Position numbers and translations under genes: made by a program. From Candidatus Hydrogenedentota bacterium (GTDB lineage: Bacteria; Hydrogenedentota; Hydrogenedentia; Hydrogenedentales; SLHB01), in the NCBI GenBank assembly GCA_020849535.1, contig JADLGB010000064.1, positions 1 to 40,552 of the forward strand: a stretch of DNA of 40,552 bases, written 5' to 3'. Numbering within the stretch: the first letter of the stretch is position 1; each line of letters opens with the position of its first letter. Positions 34,653-40,552 of this stretch are shown piece after piece. A model generated the notes under the pieces. It was not told the DNA's origin. It saw nothing but the letters and a program-made list of their open reading frames with translations, and did no database searches.

Positions 34653-35763
34653 GGGCCTCCTTTCCCAGCACCGCCAGGATCTGCTCCGCCGCGCGCCGGC
34701 TTGCGCCCGGCCCGCCGAGTTGTTCGCGCACCGCTGCCAGGTCTTCCAACATCCGAGTCCGGAGTTCGCCCTCCGCGATGAGTTCCAGCGCCACGGGAAG
34801 CATGTTTTTCACGGTCGCCTCATGCTGCACGAACTCGGGAACGACGCGCTTCTTCGCTAAGATGTTCACCATGCCGATATGGTCCACGCGCACCAGCATC
34901 CGCGCCAGCCAGTACGTCACCGGCGCCACGCGGTACAGGATGATCATGGGCACGTTGAAGAGCGTGACTTCCACCGTCGCCGTGCCGGACGCCACCAGAC
35001 AGAAGCGTGCTCCGTCGAGCACTTCGTAGGTCTTGCCGATCACGGTTTCCAGCGGGAACCCCGCAGCCAGCGTCCGCACCTGGGCGGCACGGGCCTCATC
35101 GACGCAGGGAACCACGAAACGCGCTTCGGGATACTTCCCTTGAATGCCACGGGCCACCTCCAGCATGGTGCCCAGCAGGCGGCCGATTTCCTGTTCGCGG
35201 CTTCCGGGGAGCAGGCCAATGATCATCCCCTCGCGATACAGGCCTTCCACGGGTGTGGCCGCGATATGATCCAGCAGCGGATGCCCCACAAAGGCGCAGT
35301 CCACGCCCACGGCCTTGTAGATCCGTTCCTCGAACGGCAGGATGACCAGCATCTTCTCCACGATACGCGCGATCGTGAACACGCGCCCGCGCTTCCAAGC
35401 CCATACCTGAGGGCTGATGTACCACACCACAGGGATGCCAAACAAGCTCGCGCGTTTGGCGATCTGGATGTTGAAGCCCGGATAGTCGATCACGACCAGG
35501 CAATCGGGCGGCTCGAATTCGAGCCGGCGCACGGTTTCGACATACAGGCGCTTGAAGAAACCGAAGTGTTTCACCACTTCCACAAAGCCCATGATCCCGG
35601 TGCCGGCCACGTCGTGCAGCAGCTCCATGCCCGCCTCTTCCATTCGCCGCCCGCCCAGACCCAGGCACTCGACGGAGGGGTCGGCCTCGCGTAGCGCCCG
35701 GATGAGGTTCGCGCCGTGGAGGTCTCCGGAGGATTCGCCGGCCGATAGAAAAATCCGCGTCAC
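34645..35763 (-). CDS. lpxB: Lipid-A-disaccharide synthase
   Basis: Peripheral inner-membrane glycosyltransferase that joins 2,3-diacylglucosamine-1-phosphate to its UDP form, making the lipid A disaccharide. I chose the GTG at 35763, which overlaps the previous stop codon (GTGA) and gives 'TRIFLSAGESSGDLHGANLI' directly, the family's usual N-terminus. The extension in front of it is Arg/Gly-rich shadow sequence. Other family blocks are 'VVWYISPQVWAWKRGRV', 'GHPLLDHI', 'GLLPGSREQEI' and 'ASGTATVEVTLFNVPMIILY'. At 372 residues it is full length. LpxA is two genes upstream. Confidence 0.95.
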   Translation of the reverse strand: MTRIFLSAGESSGDLHGANLIRALREADPSVECLGLGGRRMEEAGMELLHDVAGTGIMGFVEVVKHFGFFKRLYVETVRRLEFEPPDCLVVIDYPGFNIQIAKRASLFGIPVVWYISPQVWAWKRGRVFTIARIVEKMLVILPFEERIYKAVGVDCAFVGHPLLDHIAATPVEGLYREGMIIGLLPGSREQEIGRLLGTMLEVARGIQGKYPEARFVVPCVDEARAAQVRTLAAGFPLETVIGKTYEVLDGARFCLVASGTATVEVTLFNVPMIILYRVAPVTYWLARMLVRVDHIGMVNILAKKRVVPEFVQHEATVKNMLPVALELIAEGELRTRMLEDLAAVREQLGGPGASRRAAEQILAVLGKEAHG

Positions 35764-36713
35764 AGGTGCTCCCGAATGGAATCGACGACTTGTTGGGCCA
35801 GGGACAGCGCGGCCAGCGCGTCCTCTCCCGCCACCAGGGGACGGCGCCGCTCTTGCACGCACTTCACGAAAGAAGCCAATTCGAGCTTGAGGGGCTCGTC
35901 TTTGTGCACGGGCAGCGGCTCCACCGAGATGAGGTCCATCGGGCTCATCCCCGTTTCGAGAGGGCCCGGCTTCTTACGGTACACCAGTACTTCCTGGGCG
36001 CTGTAATCGGTAGAGACATACGCGTCGCGCGCGAAGATCCGGATCTTGCGCATCCTCTCAACGGAAACGCGGCTGCTCGTGATATTCGCCACGCAGCCAG
36101 AAGCAAAACGCAGGCGGGCGTTTGCGATGTCCTCGTACTTCGAGAACACCGATACCCCGACCGCATCCACCGCCTTGACCGGCTCGCCCACCAGCGACAG
36201 CACGATCTCCAGATCGTGGATCATGAGGTCCAGCACAACGCTCACGTCGTCCCCCCGGTTGGGATAGGGGCTCAGCCGGTGGCACTCGATAAAGCGCGGT
36301 TCGCGGACGGACTCGAACAACGCGGCCACGGCCCCGTTGAACCTTTCGATGTGGCCCACCTGCAGGATGCGCCCCGTCTGGGCGGCGCGGGAGACCATTT
36401 GCTGGGCCTCGTCAATGCTGACGGCGATGGGCTTTTCGACCATCACGTCGATCCCGGCGTCCAACAGGCGCAATGCCGTTTCGCAGTGCGCGCTGGTCGG
36501 CACGACCACGGAGGCCGCGTCGATCCCGGCGTCGATGAGTTCGTCCAACGTAGCGAAACCCGGCACGCCGAAGTCAGAAGTTGCTTTTGCCAGCCGCTGT
36601 GGGTCCGTGTCCACCAGCCCCACCAACTTCACCGAATCGAGACCGGCATAGTTGCGTGCGTGATGGTAGCCGAGATGTCCCACGCCGACCACGCCGGCGC
36701 GAACCGAAGCCAT
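35760..36713 (-). CDS. Gfo/Idh/MocA-family oxidoreductase in the lipid A operon
   Basis: NAD-dependent sugar dehydrogenase of 317 residues. The ATG at 36713 follows AAAGGA eight bases upstream; the frame extends upstream but without protein-like sequence. The Rossmann motif is 'AGVVGVGHLGYHHARNY', then 'VGLVDTDPQRL', the family's 'VEKPIAVS' and the catalytic-region 'VLDLMIHDLEIVLS'. Position between lpxA and lpxB, with a four-base overlap to lpxB, suggests action on a UDP-GlcNAc derivative. In Acidithiobacillus and Leptospira the Gfo/Idh enzyme GnnA oxidises UDP-GlcNAc at C3 before GnnB adds an amino group. This gene may be a GnnA, but no GnnB-type aminotransferase is in the window. Confidence 0.85.
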   Translation of the reverse strand: MASVRAGVVGVGHLGYHHARNYAGLDSVKLVGLVDTDPQRLAKATSDFGVPGFATLDELIDAGIDAASVVVPTSAHCETALRLLDAGIDVMVEKPIAVSIDEAQQMVSRAAQTGRILQVGHIERFNGAVAALFESVREPRFIECHRLSPYPNRGDDVSVVLDLMIHDLEIVLSLVGEPVKAVDAVGVSVFSKYEDIANARLRFASGCVANITSSRVSVERMRKIRIFARDAYVSTDYSAQEVLVYRKKPGPLETGMSPMDLISVEPLPVHKDEPLKLELASFVKCVQERRRPLVAGEDALAALSLAQQVVDSIREHL

Positions 36714-36777
36714 GAGAATGTCCTTTGGCGCGGCGCCCGGAAGCAGGTCCGGCGCCGCCGTTGGCCTGTGTTGAAGG

Positions 36778-37566
36778 TTACTTCGTAATGCCGCGGATGG
36801 AATTCCGCACAAAATCGAGGAAGTGGGCCCGTTCCGGGCAGTCTTCCACCGACGCTTCAATCTCGTAAATGGCCTGGGTCGTATTGAGGTCCGATCGGAA
36901 CATGATCTTGTACATGTTTTTGATGAGGTTGCGCGCCTCATCCGTGAGTCCGTTCCGGCGCAACCCCACCGTGTTAGGTCCGCAGCACCGCGCGGGGTTC
37001 CCGTCGACAATCATGAACGGCGGCGCGTCGTGCCAGACCCGGCTCAAGCCCCCGATCATCGCCATCTTACCGATCACGCAGAACTGGTGCACCGCGCTGA
37101 GACCCCCGATGATGGCGCGGTCCTCCACCTTGACGTGACCCGCGAGGGCCACGCAGTTCGCGAGAATGACATTGCTCCCCACGCTGCAATCGTGCCCGAT
37201 GTGGGCGCAGGTCATGATCAGGCAATCGCTGCCCACCGTCGTGAGCCGGTGCTCGTCTTCGTAACCGCTCATCGTGCTCGCGCTGATCGTGACGTGCTCC
37301 CGGATCACGTTTCCGTCGCCGATCTCGAGCCTGCCGATGAACTCGCTCTTCTGTTTGAGGTCCTGCGAAATGATGCCGGCCTGTGCGCCGGAGAAGAACC
37401 GGTTGTTCTTTCCGATCCGGGTCCGGCCCTCCAGCACGCAATGGGGCCCTATCACCGTACCGGAATCGATCTGAACGTGCGGGCCGATGAGGGTATAGGC
37501 CTGCACTTCGACATCGCCGGCCAGTTCGGCCTTGCTGTCGATTATCGCTGTCGGATGAATCTTCAT
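36778..37566 (-). CDS. lpxA: UDP-N-acetylglucosamine acyltransferase LpxA
   Basis: First committed enzyme of lipid A synthesis, adding an acyl chain to the 3-position of UDP-GlcNAc (or its 3-amino form). The 262-residue protein is a left-handed beta-helix of hexapeptide repeats ('IDSKAELAGDVEVQAYTLIG', 'IGDGNVIREHVTI') plus a helical C-terminus. The catalytic histidine region 'TCAHIGHDCSVGSNVILANC' corresponds to E. coli His122/His125, and 'AIIGGLSAVHQFCVIGK' and 'DGNPARCCGPNTVGLRRNG' are as expected. The ATG at 37566 has only a weak ribosome site. The usual partners fabZ and lpxD are not upstream; a 655-base gap precedes the gene. Confidence 0.95.
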   Translation of the reverse strand: MKIHPTAIIDSKAELAGDVEVQAYTLIGPHVQIDSGTVIGPHCVLEGRTRIGKNNRFFSGAQAGIISQDLKQKSEFIGRLEIGDGNVIREHVTISASTMSGYEDEHRLTTVGSDCLIMTCAHIGHDCSVGSNVILANCVALAGHVKVEDRAIIGGLSAVHQFCVIGKMAMIGGLSRVWHDAPPFMIVDGNPARCCGPNTVGLRRNGLTDEARNLIKNMYKIMFRSDLNTTQAIYEIEASVEDCPERAHFLDFVRNSIRGITK

Positions 37567-38221
37567 GTAGTGATGCTGTTCCGCCGCCGCGCACTGGGGG
37601 AGCTTCGCACCCCGTCCGCGGTGTGCAGCGTTTTCCTCTCGTTACAGTCTTGCCCGGGGAAAGAGAGCCTCGGAGTCGCTAGCCCGCGCCTGCAACCCCG
37701 TCCCAATTCGCAGCGCGCGGATCTGTGGATTTTCCACCTCTGCCTTCCTCCCGAATGCGAAGGCAACGTGAGCACCGGTTGGCAACGTTCAGGATGGATT
37801 AGGCACTAGAGACATTACGGATAGCATAAACCGCCGCTGAATTCAAGCAATGAGCACTTTGCGAGCTTGCTTCCGTCAGGCCGGGGGCAAGCTCCGGTGG
37901 CCAGGAAGTCCGCCAAAAAAGATACACGGAGTAGCGCAGGCCGGCTTCGACATAACCAGAGGAAGGCTTTGTCCGCAGATGACGCAGATGGAATACAGAA
38001 GTCAAAGCCGGAATTCGTTTGGACGTGGTTATACAGAGCATTCTGAGTGCGTCGGGGAATCTCGCGCCGTTTGGCGCCGTGTGAGTCGAGGGCAGCGGAC
38101 GAATTACAGCGCGCGGCTGTTTCTTCCCCCGTGTTCCCCGTGCCCCGTGGTCTTGGCTCTGAGAATTGAGAAGGGCCGCGCTTCCGGGTCCGTCCCCGTC
38201 CCCCGGAAGCACGGACCCCGG
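37567..38221. other. Gene-free stretch between lpxA and the sensor kinase
   Basis: About 655 bases without a credible gene; the longest frames have rare-codon, Arg/Pro-rich composition. A promoter for lpxA is expected on the minus strand but is not obvious. 'CGCAGATGACGCAGATGG' (37975-37992) has the look of the simple intergenic repeat found in many planctomycete-type genomes. A 9-bp stem (GCTTCCGGG 38180-38188 and CCCGGAAGC 38202-38210) sits just beyond the stop codon of the sensor gene and may be its terminator. Confidence 0.45.
38180..38210 (-). terminator. 9-bp hairpin after the sensor kinase gene
   Basis: GCTTCCGGG and CCCGGAAGC pair perfectly around 13 bases, twelve bases after the sensor-gene stop on the minus strand. 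An overlapping alternative pairing (38184-38193 with 38211-38221) shares part of it. No T-run, so moderate support only. Confidence 0.4.
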
Positions 38222-39367
38222 CTAGGTGACAAGCGGGAACTTGAGGACGAACTCAGCCCCTTTCCAATCGCTTTCGGACAACACGACTTCTCCGTCGTGG
38301 CGGCGCATGATGTTCTTGACCGCCGCGAGTCCTAGCCCCGTGCCGCCTTCCCCCTTTGTCGAGAAGAACGTGTCGAAAATCTTGGTGCGGTTCTCGTCCG
38401 GTATGCCGGGCCCCGTGTCGGCCACTGCGATGCAAACATGCTCGGGTTCGCGCCAGGTCCTCACGCAAATCTGACGGGGCGACGCCTGGCCGTCCATGGC
38501 CTGGCACGCGTTCGTGATGAGGTTCAGCACGGCTTGTCGCATCAGCACGAAGTCCCCTTCGCAAATTGGGATATTCTGCGCGAATTCACGCCTGACCTGC
38601 ACCGACATCTTTTGCAACAGCGGCGTGCTCACGGTGATGCACGCCTCCGCCACGTCGTTTATGTTGAGGATGGAAAAGCGCTGCGTTTCGTGGCGCAGGA
38701 AGTTCATGGCCGACCTCACGATATCCGTGCACAGATTGATCTGACTGTGCATGACTTCCAGGCGGTCGCGCGTGGGCGGAATGTCCGCCTTTTTGAGGAT
38801 CATCTCCAATTGCCCCGTGATTACAGCCAGCGGGGTGCCGAGGTCATGCAGCATGCCGGAAACGAAGCGGCCGAGCGTCTCGAAACGGTTGGCTTCCATG
38901 GCCAACTCTTCCATCCGCCGGCGTTCCATCTCTTTCTGGCGCTTGTTGAGACCTTCTTCGACGTGCCGCAACATGACTTTCGCGTCGAATGGTTTCACTA
39001 CATAGGCGAGCGCGCCGTATTCCACGGCGTTCATGGCGGAATCGAGTTCGCCGAATCCGGTAAGGATGATCACTTCCGTCTCGGGGTACTGCGTCTTGGT
39101 CCAGCGCAGCAGTTCGACGCCCGATTGCCGGGGCATGCGCAGGTCGGTGATGACGAGGTCTATGGGGCTGGATCTCAGGACGTCTTGGGCCTTGGCCACG
39201 TCTTCGGCCAGATGCACGTCATGCTCCTCTTTGAGGAGCATGCGCAGGGCTTGCCTCGGCCCGTTTTCGTCATCCACGATCAGGATTCGCCCACGGATTG
39301 CCTGCTTTGAAATTGGTCCCATTTCGTCGCCCATCCTCAAGCCCAGGGGTGGAGTAGCAGCGAGCAT
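38222..39367 (-). CDS. Receiver-histidine-kinase protein (hybrid two-component regulator)
   Basis: A 381-residue cytoplasmic signalling protein. The receiver domain comes first (about residues 25-140) with 'ILIVDDENGPRQALRML', phospho-acceptor Asp in 'LVITDLRMPRQSG' and Lys in 'YVVKPFD'. The kinase follows directly: the phospho-His in 'RFVSGMLHDLGTPLAVITG', an N-box 'NLITNACQAMDG', 'VADTGPGIPDENR' and 'GEGGTGLGLAAVKNIM'. I used the second ATG (39367): AAAGGAG touches the first ATG (39373) but is six bases from the second. No membrane segment or output domain is seen, so input probably arrives as phosphate on the receiver. No separate response regulator is adjacent. A stem follows at 38180. 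Confidence 0.9.
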   Translation of the reverse strand: MLAATPPLGLRMGDEMGPISKQAIRGRILIVDDENGPRQALRMLLKEEHDVHLAEDVAKAQDVLRSSPIDLVITDLRMPRQSGVELLRWTKTQYPETEVIILTGFGELDSAMNAVEYGALAYVVKPFDAKVMLRHVEEGLNKRQKEMERRRMEELAMEANRFETLGRFVSGMLHDLGTPLAVITGQLEMILKKADIPPTRDRLEVMHSQINLCTDIVRSAMNFLRHETQRFSILNINDVAEACITVSTPLLQKMSVQVRREFAQNIPICEGDFVLMRQAVLNLITNACQAMDGQASPRQICVRTWREPEHVCIAVADTGPGIPDENRTKIFDTFFSTKGEGGTGLGLAAVKNIMRRHDGEVVLSESDWKGAEFVLKFPLVT

Positions 39368-39450
39368 GTCCATCTCCTTTGGTTCCCCACAGAGTGCAGT
39401 GAGATGGGGAGAGCAATTCGGGTGCCAATACGTCAGTAATTGGTCAAGTC

Positions 39451-39479
39451 GATAGAAGTTAACTCTTTACAACTGTCAA
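39451..39479 (-). promoter_or_regulatory. Candidate promoter for the sensor kinase gene
   Basis: On the minus strand TTGACA (39474-39479) is followed after 17 bases by TCTATC (39451-39456), in an AT-rich stretch 85-110 bases before the kinase start. The -35 is perfect, the -10 is poor (three of six). Confidence 0.3.
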
Positions 39480-39498
39480 TTCGACAAGGACGGGTGTG

Positions 39499-39547
39499 CA
39501 TTTTTGTACATGCGACGTTTTTTCGATATTCATCGTGTTCAAAAATG
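39499..39547. promoter_or_regulatory. Inverted 14-base motif in AT-rich region
   Basis: CATTTTTGTACATG (39499-39512) on the plus strand recurs as CATTTTTGAACACG on the minus strand (39534-39547), 12 of 14 bases alike, with 21 bases between. It lies in the divergent control region between the sensor kinase and the plus-strand genes at the right edge. Two inverted sites about 35 bases apart could bind a dimeric regulator. Confidence 0.4.
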
Positions 39548-39758
39548 TACGCATGGCCGGGCCGTAAGAGTATGCATATTCGTGTGTGAAGGTGAGGGGT
39601 ACGCGCTTTCCAGCCGGGCAGTTCAGGGTGGGGCAAGTTCCTCGGGGTCGATTTCAAAGGCACTTGCGAAACGAGAGGCAATCTGCTTTAATAAATGCTC
39701 CGTTGCCGGAAAACTGGCGGCGGAGAGAAGCAGTAGAGAAGAAAAGGGACAACGAAAC

Positions 39759-39896
39759 GTGAACCGCATACAACACATGGCTATGGCCCATCTCGCCACG
39801 CGCAAGCGTGACGTGGTGTGGTGCACTTTGCCCACGTTTATTCACAACGTGGCCCGAGTGCGGGCCTGCGGTTCTCGTCTCGAGGTGAAGCTATAG
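39759..39896 (+). CDS. Possible short protein (45 aa) before a strong terminator
   Basis: A GTG-started frame of 45 residues (MNRIQHMAMAHLATRKRDVV onward) with an AAAAGGGA purine stretch about 11 bases upstream and mostly GC-rich third positions. It is basic with three cysteine or tryptophan positions in the centre and matches no family I know. The intrinsic terminator at 39931-39974 shows that transcription on the plus strand ends just after it, which supports a transcript here. The product might equally be a small RNA, not a protein. Confidence 0.35.
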   Translation: MNRIQHMAMAHLATRKRDVVWCTLPTFIHNVARVRACGSRLEVKL

Positions 39897-39930
39897 CAAA
39901 AGCCCCTTAAGACAAAGCTCCTGAAACAGC

Positions 39931-39974
39931 GAGCGCCGCAGGCGAGAATCAAAAGCCTGCGGCGCTCTTGTTTT
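39931..39974 (+). terminator. Strong intrinsic terminator (13-bp stem, T-run)
   Basis: GAGCGCCGCAGGC (39931-39943) and GCCTGCGGCGCTC (39955-39967) are exact reverse complements around 11 bases, followed by TTGTTTT (39968-39974). This is the best Rho-independent terminator in the window and acts on the plus strand, 34 bases after the 45-residue frame and 79 bases before the next ribosome-site-bearing ATG. Confidence 0.85.
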
Positions 39975-40000
39975 ACAGCCCAATTGGATCCGTTTCTCAA

Positions 40001-40026
40001 CCGGACTCCGATGAGCGGAGACCCGG
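40001..40026 (+). promoter_or_regulatory. Leader hairpin before the right-edge genes
   Basis: CTCCG (40006-40010) and CGGAG (40016-40020) close an ATGAG loop, with flanking CCGG copies (40001-40004, 40023-40026) able to extend the stem. It lies between the terminator and the AAGGAG ribosome site at about 40039-40044. No known riboswitch signature is recognised. Confidence 0.35.
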
Positions 40027-40052
40027 AACCGTACTAACAAGGAGACCCGAAG

Positions 40053-40235
40053 ATGAAGCAACGACATCGAGTGAACGCCAAGGTGATTACGGTGCCCCGC
40101 CGGGGCATACGAATGCGCACCTCCGAATCCCATTCATGCGGCGAAAACGGAACACGATGTAGTAGAGGAGAGTCCAGTCATGGCACGGTTCAATGCGGAA
40201 TTCTGGGAGATTCCAACCCAGTCGGCTTATCTTGA
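40053..40235 (+). CDS. Possible leader peptide or small basic protein
   Basis: A 60-codon frame whose ATG has the clearest ribosome site here, AAGGAG eight bases upstream. It starts MKQRHRVNAKVITVPRRGIR, strongly basic, with GC-rich codons in the first 25 residues and poor ones later. Its 3' part runs 56 bases into the sigma-like gene, which has its own GGAG site. The early part may be a regulatory peptide whose translation affects the next gene; the late part may not matter. No family recognised. Confidence 0.35.
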   Translation: MKQRHRVNAKVITVPRRGIRMRTSESHSCGENGTRCSRGESSHGTVQCGILGDSNPVGLS

Positions 40236-40552
40236 CAATATCCCCGCGGAGCGGGCTCTTTGGTTCGAAACGGAAGAGGACCGGGAGAAACGGTACGCGA
40301 TGCAGGATTTCTTTCGCAGCGTATTGCCGGTCGTCAACGACTTGATCGGCGCGCAGCTTACGGCGCGCCAGCGCGAGATTCTTCGGCTGTATTACTTCTG
40401 CAATAAAACGCAGGAGGATATCGCCGAAATGCTGGATTTGAGCCAGTCCACCGTGAGCCGGCACCTGTTCGGCACGGTCCGGAACGGCAAGAAAGTCGGC
40501 GGGGCGATCCCGAAGTTGCAGAAGGCCATCGAGCGCAAGGACCATGCGCCGA
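40180..40552 (+). CDS. Sigma-70 region-4-like HTH protein (cut by right edge)
   Basis: The ATG at 40180 follows AGAGGAGAG and the frame is open to the window edge, giving 124 residues so far. The segment 'LTARQREILRLYYFCNKTQE' (residues 60-79) followed by 'DIAEMLDLSQSTVSRHLFG' (80-98) is the helix-turn-helix of sigma-70 region 4 or related RNA-polymerase sigma-like regulators. The next piece 'TVRNGKKVGGAIPKLQKAI' resembles the basic end of these small proteins. The N-terminal 50 residues (RFNAEFWEIPTQSAYLDN) do not match region 2, so this is probably a region-4-only regulator, not a full sigma factor. It follows a structured leader and a strong terminator. DNA targets unknown. Confidence 0.75.
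   Translation, partial: MARFNAEFWEIPTQSAYLDNIPAERALWFETEEDREKRYAMQDFFRSVLPVVNDLIGAQLTARQREILRLYYFCNKTQEDIAEMLDLSQSTVSRHLFGTVRNGKKVGGAIPKLQKAIERKDHAP

Noticed and set aside
36714..37010. 99-codon N-terminal extension of the lpx-operon dehydrogenase
   Set aside because: It lies inside lpxA on the same strand in another frame and does not resemble the family; AAAGGA marks the ATG at 36713.
36823..37809. 328-codon plus-strand ORF opposite lpxA
   Set aside because: Antisense shadow; composition is His/Arg/Asp-rich without domain.
39433..39681. Minus-strand 82-codon ORF in the AT-rich control region
   Set aside because: No ribosome site, and it crosses the inverted motif and candidate promoter; composition looks random.
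39374..39970. Possible housekeeping RNA (tmRNA, RNase P, SRP, 6S) in the long non-coding gap
   Set aside because: None of the conserved sequence cores or ends of these RNAs is present.

Overview
The window is GC-rich (roughly 60 %) chromosomal DNA from an uncultured Gram-negative bacterium. It encodes lipid A synthesis (lpxA, lpxB), an RND/TolC-type envelope pump and many large secreted proteins: LamG/TIM-barrel and six-hairpin glycosidase-like enzymes, beta-helix proteins, a cytochrome c peroxidase fusion and a HEAT-repeat protein. This mix is typical of Planctomycetota-like and FCB-like environmental lineages. My best guess is a Hydrogenedentota-type bacterium, but no 16S rRNA is present and this is an inference. 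No CRISPR array, prophage or insertion sequence is visible.

Layout. 1-6.7 kb: the 3' end of a probable Gfo/Idh/MocA oxidoreductase, then two very large secreted glycoside-hydrolase-like proteins in convergent orientation. 7.0-13.2 kb: a tightly overlapping tripartite efflux operon (outer-membrane TolC protein, lipoprotein adaptor, RND permease). 13.5-16.6 kb: a small unknown protein, a perfect bidirectional hairpin, a katA-type catalase on the minus strand, a gene-poor kilobase with a PerR/Fur-like palindrome, and a tRNA-Pro(GGG). 16.8-22.4 kb, all minus strand: a secreted HEAT-repeat protein, a di-haem peroxidase fused to a beta-helix, a 61-residue conserved-looking small protein, a HIT-family hydrolase and a secreted beta-helix-like protein.

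22.8-25.7 kb: the housekeeping operon yicC-gmk-rpoZ-coaBC with overlapping junctions. 25.8-30.3 kb: a XerC/XerD recombinase, a secreted six-hairpin glycosidase-like protein, a KDPG/KHG aldolase and a serine hydrolase. 30.3-37.6 kb, minus strand: lpxA, a Gfo/Idh dehydrogenase, lpxB and polA form a compact operon, followed by rho. 38.2-40.5 kb: a receiver-plus-histidine-kinase protein, an AT-rich control region, a short ORF with a strong intrinsic terminator, a structured leader with a strong ribosome site, and a sigma-region-4-like HTH protein cut by the right edge.

Genes that probably work together are the efflux trio; the RNA/nucleotide/CoA housekeeping set; the lipid A set, whose dehydrogenase raises the possibility of a 3-amino-sugar lipid A; and the aldolase with neighbouring glycan-type hydrolases, suggesting uronate or sugar-acid catabolism. 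The least explained parts are the peroxidase/beta-helix fusion with its HEAT neighbour, the right-edge leader and sigma-like regulator, a Rho with an unusual P-loop, and several diverged intergenic inverted repeats that recur within the window.
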